64,000 nt of DNA, taken from contig NZ_FMWG01000001.1 of assembly GCF_900102795.1 (NCBI RefSeq), forward strand, positions 372,001 to 436,000, given 5' to 3'. The translations under genes and the position numbers were made by a program. This DNA is from Epibacterium ulvae (GTDB lineage: Bacteria > Pseudomonadota > Alphaproteobacteria > Rhodobacterales > Rhodobacteraceae). The stretch's first letter is position 1; each line of letters opens with the position of its first letter. The notes under the pieces are model-generated. The model was not told the origin of the DNA. It did no database searches and saw nothing but the letters and a program-made list of their open reading frames with translations. Below are positions 56,069 through 64,000 of this stretch, in pieces.

Positions 56069-58392
56069 TTCTTTTCACCAGATGACGCAAGGTGCGCAAG
56101 CACCTGATCCCGTGGCCCATCAACCACCATACGGCCTGCCTGCAGGATTAAGGTACGATTTGTCAGCTGCAGGATTGGCATACGGTGGGTCGCAATTACG
56201 GCGGTACGACCTTGTAACCAGGTGTCCAAACGGCTCACCAATGTGCGTTCGAGGGTTTGGTCAAGCGAGGCAGTCGGCTCGTCCAACAATACAATTGATG
56301 GGTTTTGCAGCCACAGACGGGCCCAGCCGATAGATTGACGTTGACCAATAGACAAGCCACCACCGCTGTCGCCGATCACCAGATCCAGACCTTTGTGGTG
56401 ATTGCGCACATAAGCACCCAGACCGGCAAAATCGAGTGCTGCCATCAGGCGATCGTCATTGCGCTCTAGCAAGTTCATGTTGAGGTTCTCGCGCAAAGTG
56501 CCTGCAAAGAGACGGATATCCTGACTGAGATAGCCAATATGACGGCGCAAATCGCGAGGATCAATTTGGTTCATATCGGTGCCATCAATCATGACGCGAC
56601 CCTGATCAGGCGCATAGAGCCCGGTGAGCAGTTTGAGCAGCGTTGATTTGCCTGAACCATTCACACCAAGGATTGCGACCCGTTGACCAGGAGTGATCGC
56701 GACTGCGGGCACATCGACGGTGGGAGACCCATCGTCATCATAGCGGAAGACCACTTCGCGCAGCTCAAATCGTCCCTCAAAGGATTCACGACGCAGGTAA
56801 CTGCGATCATCTTCTTTTTCCTGGGCAGCTGTTGCGATTGCTTCTAGTCCTTCCAGCGCTCCTTTGACGTTGCTCCACCGTGCAAGCGTGCCTGCAAACT
56901 GTGTGAGTGGCGCAAGGGTGCGGCTGGTTAAGATACCAGTGGCAATGATGGTTCCAACAGTGAATTCGCCCTTGAAGACCATAAATGTCCCAAAAACAAC
57001 GGCAGAAATATAGGTGAATTGCTGGATGCCTTGTGACCAGTAGGTAAGCGCGCTGGACAGGCGACGTTGTTCGGCTGCGGAGTATGAGGACAATGTGTTC
57101 AGCTCATCCCAAAGCCGTAGAACACGATCTTCGCCCCGCTGGGTTTTCAGCGTATCAAGCTCGGTCACCACCTCGTGCAACAGGCGGCCGGCTTTTGCGT
57201 TTGCGCCTTGTGTCTGACGGGTAAGCGCGATCATTTTGCGCTGCATGAAATAGGCCGGTGCCAGCATCAAGATTGCGCCTAGCATCAGCACCCAGACAAT
57301 TGGGCCAGCGATTGAGGCGACCAAAAGCAGGAAGATTGCGATGAACGGGATATCCGCAAGCGTCGAAATCGTGGACGAGGTAAAGAATTCCCGGACGGAG
57401 CCGAAATCGCGCATGGCCGCGAACAGGCCTGAGGGGGGCAGGGGTTTCTTGTCAGAGCGCATGCCAATCAGGCGGCGCATCAGGTTGCGCTGCACAGAGA
57501 GTTCTATCTGACGGCCCGCAGTATCGGTCAAACGCGCCCGCGCCAGCTTCAGGATACCTTCCAGACCGATGGCCAGAAATGCTCCTACAGCAAGCACCCA
57601 AAGTGTTGCTTGCGATTGGTGCGGGACAACACGGTCGTACACTTGAAGCGAGAATAAGGCGACAGAGACCGCAAGGATATTGGCCACAAGTGAGCCAAGC
57701 ATAATTTCGCTCACCTGACGGCGGTATTTGCGGAATTCACCCCAGAACCAATGCTTGCCCCCCAACAGGGGCGTATGGCGCGCGGCCATTTGATCCAAGG
57801 ACGGGCTTGCACCAAGAGTCGCACCTGTAAAGAACGGCTGGAAATCTGAGACAGGGACTTCGGCGCGGTGCTCCGGGCAGGTCAGATCAAAGATGCTGAG
57901 CGTGTCGTTGTCTTGTGCCAGCACCAGAACGCACTGGCCATTGTTCATCATCGCGATGGCAGGCCAGACATCTGGGGTCAGCGAAACGTTTGACGTGATT
58001 GTAGGGTTAAGCCCCGCAGTTTCCACAGCTCGCGCCATGGTTTCAAAGGTCACGTCGCCGGGGTTATTGCTCCAGAGAAAATCGGTGACGTCGCTGATTG
58101 GGGTTTCTACCCCGTTCATCGCATTGAGTGTCGAAACCAATGTTGCCCGGTGCTGAATGCGCGATGAAGCGCCTTCAACCAGCGCATGTACTTCAGATGC
58201 ACTGTCGTCACCGCCTTCTAGACGGATTGTTTCGATCTCTACCTCACCTGACAGAACTGTTGCTTGTGAAGCGTCTGTACTGTCATCGATTGGTGCAGCA
58301 TCGTTTGAAACAGCCCGCAGTTGTGGCTGTTTGCGTCTGCTCGTCTGGTCATCCGTGGTCTGGATACCATCGTTCGGGGTGTGCTCGCTCAA
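56065..58392 (-). CDS. type I secretion ABC transporter (LapB type, degenerate C39 domain)
   Basis: A 775-residue permease-ATPase fusion. After a ~65-residue variable N-terminus comes a C39-like domain (about 70-195) without the catalytic Cys/His pair, as in RTX and Lap adhesin exporters, then six membrane helices (about 225-510) and an ATPase domain with Walker A GVNGSGKST, signature GGGLSIGQRQSIG and Walker B IVLLDEPTASLD. It powers export of the large protein encoded upstream in the operon. It overlaps both neighbours by 4 bp. Confidence 0.94.
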   Translation of the reverse strand: MSEHTPNDGIQTTDDQTSRRKQPQLRAVSNDAAPIDDSTDASQATVLSGEVEIETIRLEGGDDSASEVHALVEGASSRIQHRATLVSTLNAMNGVETPISDVTDFLWSNNPGDVTFETMARAVETAGLNPTITSNVSLTPDVWPAIAMMNNGQCVLVLAQDNDTLSIFDLTCPEHRAEVPVSDFQPFFTGATLGASPSLDQMAARHTPLLGGKHWFWGEFRKYRRQVSEIMLGSLVANILAVSVALFSLQVYDRVVPHQSQATLWVLAVGAFLAIGLEGILKLARARLTDTAGRQIELSVQRNLMRRLIGMRSDKKPLPPSGLFAAMRDFGSVREFFTSSTISTLADIPFIAIFLLLVASIAGPIVWVLMLGAILMLAPAYFMQRKMIALTRQTQGANAKAGRLLHEVVTELDTLKTQRGEDRVLRLWDELNTLSSYSAAEQRRLSSALTYWSQGIQQFTYISAVVFGTFMVFKGEFTVGTIIATGILTSRTLAPLTQFAGTLARWSNVKGALEGLEAIATAAQEKEDDRSYLRRESFEGRFELREVVFRYDDDGSPTVDVPAVAITPGQRVAILGVNGSGKSTLLKLLTGLYAPDQGRVMIDGTDMNQIDPRDLRRHIGYLSQDIRLFAGTLRENLNMNLLERNDDRLMAALDFAGLGAYVRNHHKGLDLVIGDSGGGLSIGQRQSIGWARLWLQNPSIVLLDEPTASLDQTLERTLVSRLDTWLQGRTAVIATHRMPILQLTNRTLILQAGRMVVDGPRDQVLAHLASSGEKK

Positions 58393-59696
58393 ATTCTGTC
58401 CCCGTCTGCCAGGAGTCCTTGATCACGTGCCATTTCTATCTGGATCTGGATCACTTCATATTTTGCTTCAATACGGGCCAGCTCGCGGCGGGTATATTCT
58501 TCATAGATGTTCACAACATCCAGAACCGTCCGTTGACCAGCTTCAAACTGTGCTTTGAACAGCTTGTATGTCTCATAGCTGGTACGGGCAAGGCGCGTTG
58601 TTTCTTCTTCCTGCCGCCGGAAGGAGGTAAGCCGTTGCAGATGGCGACTGTAGGCGCGGCGCGAGTCCTCTTCAGCCTCGGAAATCTGGCGGCGTGCGAT
58701 TTCTTTTGTCGCTTCGATAGCCTTGATTGCAGAAGGGGTACCAAGGCCAAGAGGCTGTCCCAGACCTGCCGTAAGACCTGCGCCAGAGCTTACACCAGAA
58801 CCACCTGTCGTGAGGTTGCCGCTCGCTGAGATTTGCGGCAGCAGGCTGGCTCGTTCAACTTCGGCGCGAGCAATGCTGCGGTTGGCTTCTGATTGCGCCA
58901 GAAGCACACGCATGAAACCGGCCGCTTCGGGGGGCGTGCCAATCACCAATTTTTGCGGTTGAACGTGAAAATCCTGCCCTGTGAGCGCATAAAGTTCGGC
59001 CCGCGCAGTTGACGCGCGTTCCGATGCCGTAGACGCACCTGAGCGAATTCCTGCGATTTTGCTTTGCACGACACGGAGATCTGAATGGTCAGAAACACCG
59101 CCATTCACACGGCCTTGCACAACCCGTTCAAACTCTCCCATCTGGCGGAGGGCTTTTTCACCAAAACGGGCTTGTTCTTCGCCCAACTGGCTTTGGATGT
59201 AAAGGTTCAAGGCGGTTTCAACGCGGGTGTTTTGATCGATTGACAGGTTGACCGCTGCCACTTCAACATCTGCCGCAGCGAACTCACGCTCGAACTTGCG
59301 ACGTCCGTTGTCAAACAACACTTGTTCAATCAAAAGGCCTGCCACCATATCGCCGAGATCTGTCAGACTCACGGTAGGACCAAGCGTTGGGAGCCAGTTT
59401 TTTGATTGCGCCTCTGCGCGCAGTTTCGCGCTAATCAGTTCAGCCTCAGCAGAACGCGCGGATGCTGTCAGCGCGGTTTGCGCAACTGTGTTGTAGATAC
59501 TGGTATCTTCAAGCAGCGAGCGTCGTGCTTTTAATTGCTCAATCAAATCCGATTTTTGTTTCTGGCCAGATTGGTCAAAATTCGTAACGGAATCGACGTT
59601 AAAATCCGGTTCCTTCGCTGTCATGAAGGGCAGTTGTTCGACACAGCCAGCCAATATGCACTGCGAGATGAGAGCGCCAATTGCAAATCGTTTCAT
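58389..59696 (-). CDS. TolC-family outer-membrane channel lipoprotein
   Basis: A 435-residue outer-membrane efflux protein with a lipobox (ILAGC, Cys18) and two OEP repeats (about 60-230 and 235-420) of long helices, giving the TolC trimer with its coiled-coil barrel. It forms the outer-membrane part of the type I system. ATG 59696 has AGGAGG upstream. The start lies 66 bp after the adhesin stop, across a strong hairpin. Confidence 0.9.
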   Translation of the reverse strand: MKRFAIGALISQCILAGCVEQLPFMTAKEPDFNVDSVTNFDQSGQKQKSDLIEQLKARRSLLEDTSIYNTVAQTALTASARSAEAELISAKLRAEAQSKNWLPTLGPTVSLTDLGDMVAGLLIEQVLFDNGRRKFEREFAAADVEVAAVNLSIDQNTRVETALNLYIQSQLGEEQARFGEKALRQMGEFERVVQGRVNGGVSDHSDLRVVQSKIAGIRSGASTASERASTARAELYALTGQDFHVQPQKLVIGTPPEAAGFMRVLLAQSEANRSIARAEVERASLLPQISASGNLTTGGSGVSSGAGLTAGLGQPLGLGTPSAIKAIEATKEIARRQISEAEEDSRRAYSRHLQRLTSFRRQEEETTRLARTSYETYKLFKAQFEAGQRTVLDVVNIYEEYTRRELARIEAKYEVIQIQIEMARDQGLLADGDRI

Positions 59697-59724
59697 CCGA
59701 CCTCCTTGCCCGTGTGGGCATTGC

Positions 59725-59757
59725 GCGCCCGGCAGATGTGGTCAGCCTGCCGGGCGC
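59725..59757 (-). promoter_or_regulatory. intercistronic hairpin between adhesin and TolC genes
   Basis: A perfect 11-bp GC stem (GCGCCCGGCAG against CTGCCGGGCGC) with an 11-base loop sits just after the adhesin stop. No T tract follows and the TolC ribosome site is only ~20 bases further, so it resembles a 3'-end stabiliser or partial terminator setting the adhesin-to-exporter ratio. Confidence 0.55.
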
Positions 59758-59762
59758 GGAGT

Positions 59763-62351
59763 TTAGATAACGACGTTGACGTTTTCTTCGACGATCAGGG
59801 TCGCGCCATCAGTGCCCACTGTGTAGACATTGAAGGTCTCGCCATTGATGTCGCGCTGTTCGGTGAGTGTTGCCCCTGTGACAGTGACCGTGTCGTCATT
59901 GCTGCCTTGGACAACCAAAGTATCTGTATCGCCAGACAGAGCGCGAATGTCGGCTTCGGTGATGGTCAGGTTTGCGTTGTCGCTTTCATCGAGGTTGAGG
60001 CTCTCAATATCAAACGCATCAAGACCTGTGTTGGTCAAAAGATCCCGGCCAGATACCGCATCCTCTAGGACCACAACGCTAGAGGCTGTGTTATTTGCGT
60101 CATCCGTGCCAGTTACCACAAGAACGGAACCATCGGAGATATCGCCAAGGTTATCAACACGGAAGGTTGTCGTGGTTGAAGTCTCACCTGTGATTGCATC
60201 GGTGGATGTGCTGCTGCCAAAGCTGCCATCAACAGCGGTGAGGCTGCCATTGTCCGCCAGAGTACTTACGCTGAGGCCAGAGAGTTCTTCTGCAAAAATG
60301 AGATCTTGAACAGAGCCGTTAACGCGTAAGGAGCTTTCGAAACTTGGCGCGCCTTCGGTATCGACCGCAAAGCTTTCGGTGATGCTGTCGGTGTTGCCTG
60401 CGGCATCGGTTGCGGTAATGGTTGCAATCGATGTGTAAGTGCCTTCTGGGAAGGTGTTTGCTGGAACGGCGACGCTCCATGCTCCGCTTGCATTTACAGT
60501 TGCGTTAAACTGTTGACCTGGCAGGCTATCAAAAGTGACGACGACTGAAGAGCCTGCTTCCACAGTTCCAGTCAGGGTGACTTCTGCTTCGCGTTCTGCT
60601 TCGTTGATGATGTCATCTGCAGTCTGATCGTCTTCTACAGTCAGTTCATTGACCAGACGGTCCACTCGGACATCATGTGTGACGGTATCGCCAACGTTGC
60701 CTGCCGCATCAACGATTGAGATCGTCGCGGTAACATCGGTTTCCCCTGCAGGAATCAGCGATGCTGCATAATCGATCGACCAAGTGCCATCATCCGCAAC
60801 AAGTGCCGTTTGTGTCGTGCCCAACGCGACAACGGTTACTGTTGCGCCAGCTTCGCCTGTACCGGATAGGGTCACGCCATCGGCCGCCTCAGCAGCATTG
60901 ATAACATCGTCCGTTTCTACGGTGCCTACAGTGGCGACAGGTGCGACTGTATCAACTTCAAAGGTGTGTGTGGTGGTAGAGCTGTTGCCATTTGAATCTG
61001 TCGCAGTGACGGTTGCAGTGGCTTCATATTCACCGGCAGTAAACAGGGCTGCGCCAAATGCGGCGGACCATGTGCCGTCTGCTCCGACTGTGGTTGAAAC
61101 CGTTTCGCCAAGCAGTTCTACTGAGAGGGTTGCCCCAGCTTCGCCTGTGCCTGAGATTGTAACACCGTCAGAAACTTCTGCAGCGTTGGCAAAATCATCG
61201 CCTTCCACCGCGTTAAACTCTGTAACTGGCGCATCGGTGTCGACGACCAGCGTTTCGCTGATTGTTGTGGTGTTGCCAAAAGAGTCGCTGCTGGAGATCG
61301 AAACAGCGGTTTCATAAGTCCCGGTCTCAATCTCAGAAGATGTGAATGTCACGCTCCACGTGCCATCTTCGGCGACCGTTGTTTCACGCGTGGTGCCGTT
61401 GATCAGAACCGAGACAGTTGCGCCAGCTTCGCCCGTACCTGCAATAACCGTACCGCTTTCGTGTTCGGACGCATTGATGATCTCACCAACAGACTCAGTA
61501 CCAGCGGTCACTTCTACAGGAGGAGGTGTGGTATCAATATTGACGGACGGGCCGTCCAACTCATGGTTGACCCCGTCCGGGTCATCGACAGTGACAGTCA
61601 CTTCATAGCTGCCGTCGGCTGGGAGATCACCCGGTTGGAAAGAGACACCCCAGATGCCATCGTCATCAATAACAGTTGTTTGTTCAACGCCACCGATGTT
61701 GACGAGTACTTCAGAGCCAGGCGCGCCGGTTCCTGTGATTTCAACGGCTTCTGTTGTGTTTCCTGATACGTTTACAATTGCATCTGGATCATCAACGGTT
61801 GGGACGGTGGTATTGCCGCCATCGCCACTGTCGCTGCTTGACCCATCGCCACCGCCGCTACCAGCTGCGAGCGCGCCTGCACCAATCACGCCTGCGGCCG
61901 CAGCTGCGGTGCCAAGCCCGCCCAAACCACCAAGCAATGGAGCCACAAGAGGAGCGACCACAGGTTCGATGCGATCTAAGCCAAGGAACGTGAGGTCATC
62001 ATAAGCGCTCCACTTCCCAGATAGATCCAATGTTTCGTAAGTGGGAAACAGCATGCCTTCCGCGCGGTCTTCCAGAAGAACTTCGATGAATTCCCCGTCT
62101 TCGCTGAGGAACAGGTTTTTTTGACCCGTGATGCCTTGCGCAAAGTAATTGTCCAGAACCAGCGTTTGCCCATCCACTGTCACAATTTGGAGGTCGTTGC
62201 CGATGCGTTGGTAGCTTTGAACATCCTGAGTGCGGAGATTGAGAGAGATGTCTTTCGCACTTGTCGCATCGACAAGCGGAGCCCCTTCAGCAAACTCACC
62301 ATGTTGTTTCGTACCCGATAGATCACGGGTTATATATGCAACCGTACTCAT
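59763..62351 (-). CDS. Bap-type adhesin with Ig-like repeats, type I secretion substrate
   Basis: An 862-residue acidic extracellular protein. Residues 1-115 match the BapA/LapF-type prefix domain (LRTQDVQSYQRIGNDLQIVT region). A Gly/Ala-rich hydrophobic hinge follows (about 130-170, GGLGGLGTAAAAAGVIGAG). Five Ig-like repeats of ~95 residues occupy about 193-675, each with GTGEAGATV and DGTWSV cores and an N-A-A-E turn. The final ~185 residues have VVVTGTDDAN and NDDTVTVTG strands with no signal peptide, as expected for a C-terminal type I secretion signal. There are no RTX nonapeptides. It is short for this class (many exceed 2000 residues). It opens the export operon; its surface role (adhesion or biofilm) is inferred from the family. 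Confidence 0.85.
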   Translation of the reverse strand: MSTVAYITRDLSGTKQHGEFAEGAPLVDATSAKDISLNLRTQDVQSYQRIGNDLQIVTVDGQTLVLDNYFAQGITGQKNLFLSEDGEFIEVLLEDRAEGMLFPTYETLDLSGKWSAYDDLTFLGLDRIEPVVAPLVAPLLGGLGGLGTAAAAAGVIGAGALAAGSGGGDGSSSDSGDGGNTTVPTVDDPDAIVNVSGNTTEAVEITGTGAPGSEVLVNIGGVEQTTVIDDDGIWGVSFQPGDLPADGSYEVTVTVDDPDGVNHELDGPSVNIDTTPPPVEVTAGTESVGEIINASEHESGTVIAGTGEAGATVSVLINGTTRETTVAEDGTWSVTFTSSEIETGTYETAVSISSSDSFGNTTTISETLVVDTDAPVTEFNAVEGDDFANAAEVSDGVTISGTGEAGATLSVELLGETVSTTVGADGTWSAAFGAALFTAGEYEATATVTATDSNGNSSTTTHTFEVDTVAPVATVGTVETDDVINAAEAADGVTLSGTGEAGATVTVVALGTTQTALVADDGTWSIDYAASLIPAGETDVTATISIVDAAGNVGDTVTHDVRVDRLVNELTVEDDQTADDIINEAEREAEVTLTGTVEAGSSVVVTFDSLPGQQFNATVNASGAWSVAVPANTFPEGTYTSIATITATDAAGNTDSITESFAVDTEGAPSFESSLRVNGSVQDLIFAEELSGLSVSTLADNGSLTAVDGSFGSSTSTDAITGETSTTTTFRVDNLGDISDGSVLVVTGTDDANNTASSVVVLEDAVSGRDLLTNTGLDAFDIESLNLDESDNANLTITEADIRALSGDTDTLVVQGSNDDTVTVTGATLTEQRDINGETFNVYTVGTDGATLIVEENVNVVI

Positions 62352-63066
62352 TTTTTTACCACTCGATAAAGGGTACTCTGATGCCCGCCATGAAAACGGA
62401 TCGCAGTGTTAGCCCTGTGTTCGCCTAATTTTGCTGCAGCTTTATGATTGGCCGCTTTTGGAGCATATTGTGGCAAATTTTAGTCACATGTCTAGCCAAG
62501 CTAAGGCAGGCAGGTGTGTTAAAGTACATTAACCGTGTCTATTCTGCAGCAATCTTGCCCAGAGACTGTGTATAACTCAGGAAGCCGTGAGCGTTATGGG
62601 CTTCAATCCAATGTTATCAATGGTACGCCTCATTGAGAAACGCTGTAACTTTAGCAAAATACCAAGCGTTTATTGCGAATCGTAGTGGCGGCATCTGCTT
62701 GATACGACCTCGGTGCATCACACTATTTCGTTGCCATACGCACAGGCTCTCTCGATCATGTGAGAAGAGATTTATGTTCAAATTTAGCGAATTTAAATAA
62801 AAATAAACTTGTTCCAGATAGCCTGAGAACCACATCTGTAGTAAGATAGAAAAAAAGCAGAGTATCCAATGTGGACATCGTTCCACAGGTGAAGACCCCA
62901 TCTCGCGGGGCGACCTCAGCGCGTGCCACCTAAGCTGGCGCGGAGCAGATATCAGAATTTAAGAACGACGCGGACACCTCATAGCCCACGTGCAGGGCGC
63001 TATTGTCTGCGTGCAATGTAAAACCCCAGGAGGACGGGCACACAAAAGATCAGGAGGCTTGATCAT
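62352..63066. other. AT-rich intergenic region between adhesin operon and prkA
   Basis: 715 bp without a supported gene. At 62519-62533 there is TTAA-N6-TTAAC, one base short of a CtrA-type full site, 168 bp before the adhesin start. A minus-strand frame of 94 codons at 62617-62901 looks like chance or relic sequence. A small hairpin CCCC-N7-GGGG lies near 62888. AT content is high through 62600-62860, possibly the scar of an old insertion. Confidence 0.4.
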
Positions 63067-64000
63067 ATGTCGAATATCGCTGAACTTTTTGCCGAGCAGT
63101 ACGGTCAAACTAAAGAGCAGGAGATGTCCTTGCAGGACTATTTGTCTGCCTGTCGGGATGATCCAAGCATGTACGCCAATGTGGCGGAGCGAATGCTTAA
63201 GGCAATTGGAGACGAGGAGCTGGTTGATACGTCCAAGGACGCAAGGTTAGGCCCGATTTTTCAGAACCGAACGATTAAGCGATACAACGCCTTTAAAGAT
63301 TTCTACGGCATGGAGGACACGATTGAACGTATCGTGGGATATTTCCGCCATGCCGCCCAGGGGTTGGAGGAACGTAAGCAGATCCTCTATCTTCTTGGAC
63401 CTGTAGGCGGGGGGAAGTCATCTCTTGCAGAACGCCTCAAACGACTGATCGAAGACCAGCCAATTTATGTGCTCAAAGCTGGTGATCAGGTTTCTCCGAT
63501 TTTTGAAAGCCCACTTGGCCTGTTTGATCCCATCAAGATGGGCCGGACGCTTGAGAAAGAGTTTGGCATACTGCCGCATCGCTTGCCTGGGTTGATGTCA
63601 CCTTGGGCGGTTGAACGTCTTGATGAATTTGAGGGTGACATCAATAAATTCTCAGTCGTACGTCTCTATCCCTCCCGTTTGCGCCGTATCTGCGTGGCCA
63701 AGGTAGAGCCGGGAGACGAGAATAATCAGGATATTTCAACGCTTGTTGGTAAGGTTGATATCCGTCAGCTTGAACATTTTAGTCAAGACAATCCAGATGC
63801 TTACAGTTTCTCGGGTGGTTTGAACCGCGCGACCCAAGGTGTCTTGGAATTTGTGGAGATGTTTAAGGCCCCCATCAAGATGCTCCATCCGTTGCTGACG
63901 GCAACGCAGGAAGGCAACTATATGGGCACCGAAAGTTTTGGCGCGATTCCCTTTTCAGGTTTGATCCTTGCGCACTCAAACGAAAGCGAATGGCAAACGT
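63067..64000 (+). CDS. prkA: PrkA serine protein kinase (partial, runs off the window)
   Basis: The first 311 codons of PrkA (YeaG), a cytoplasmic AAA-domain serine protein kinase often encoded with DUF444 (YeaH) and SpoVR proteins and linked to stress or nitrogen starvation. The start MSNIAELFAEQYG is conserved and preceded by AGGAGG nine bases upstream. Walker A is GPVGGGKS at 111-118; further on, the conserved FSGGLNRATQGVLEFVEMFK and HPLLTATQEGNY blocks are visible (around residues 240-285). The C-terminal kinase part lies beyond 64000. Confidence 0.93.
   Translation, partial: MSNIAELFAEQYGQTKEQEMSLQDYLSACRDDPSMYANVAERMLKAIGDEELVDTSKDARLGPIFQNRTIKRYNAFKDFYGMEDTIERIVGYFRHAAQGLEERKQILYLLGPVGGGKSSLAERLKRLIEDQPIYVLKAGDQVSPIFESPLGLFDPIKMGRTLEKEFGILPHRLPGLMSPWAVERLDEFEGDINKFSVVRLYPSRLRRICVAKVEPGDENNQDISTLVGKVDIRQLEHFSQDNPDAYSFSGGLNRATQGVLEFVEMFKAPIKMLHPLLTATQEGNYMGTESFGAIPFSGLILAHSNESEWQT

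Noticed and set aside
62519-62533. CtrA box before the adhesin operon
   Set aside because: The half sites are separated by six rather than seven bases and lie 168 bp from the start, so I do not call it a site.
62617-62901. A 94-codon minus-strand frame upstream of prkA
   Set aside because: It has no ribosome site or recognisable motif and sits in an AT-rich gap; it may be a relic of an insertion, but nothing identifies it.

Overview
The window looks like a chromosomal segment of a marine alphaproteobacterium, most likely a Rhodobacteraceae (Roseobacter group) member. The reasons are the housekeeping gene orders (thpR-ybgC-tolQRAB-pal-cpoB-tilS-ftsH, ruvC-ruvA-ruvB, DUF484-xerC), phosphatidylcholine synthase, a DUF1127 protein, monomeric isocitrate dehydrogenase, the pairing of fhs with folD, a GcvT-type N-methyl-amine dehydrogenase and a full CtrA-type box (TTAA-N7-TTAAC). 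The assignment rests on family recognition, not on a database search. No tRNA, rRNA, CRISPR array, prophage or intact insertion sequence was seen.

Layout. 0.1-5.3 kb: YcjX and YcjF with an acetyltransferase gene between them, a group III truncated haemoglobin, an SDR/DoxX fusion and a DUF2269 membrane protein. 5.5-8.5 kb: ileS. 8.5-12.5 kb: an unusual accessory block with a single-pass membrane protein behind a CtrA-like box and two tandem secreted LysM/solute-binding proteins. 12.6-24 kb: ogt, pcs, xerC, DUF484, transaldolase, priA, a delta-class carbonic anhydrase, an MFS transporter, prmA and small proteins. 23.5-36.5 kb: ruvCAB, a MazG-like protein, then the Tol-Pal operon leading into tilS and ftsH. 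36.6-37.8 kb: an AT-rich patch with an unknown secreted protein. 37.8-43.2 kb: fhs, chorismate mutase and folD, converging on icd. 43.6-53.5 kb: glycosyltransferase, SH3 protein, 2-hydroxyacid dehydrogenase, gamma-glutamyltransferase, a dimethylglycine/sarcosine dehydrogenase-like protein, an FAD oxidoreductase and an aldo/keto reductase. 54-62.4 kb: a trypsin-like protease and a four-gene operon for a Bap-type adhesin with its own type I secretion system. The window ends inside prkA.

How genes work together. Fhs and FolD interconvert folate-bound one-carbon units, and the GcvT-domain dehydrogenase can feed such units from methylated amines. TolQRA-TolB-Pal-CpoB link inner membrane, periplasm and outer membrane during envelope constriction. 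RuvABC process Holliday junctions. The 54.9-62.4 kb operon encodes an adhesin with its outer-membrane factor, ABC exporter and adaptor.

The most interesting unexplained signal is a dispersed intergenic element present in five copies. Each copy has three successive hairpins joined by nearly fixed linkers, GCCCAACG and GGGCGGGAG, while the stems differ in sequence but keep pairing. One locus carries two copies in inverted orientation, and another has a perfect 19-bp stem. The tandem LysM/solute-binding proteins with six shared cysteines and no nearby permease are the second candidate for something undescribed.
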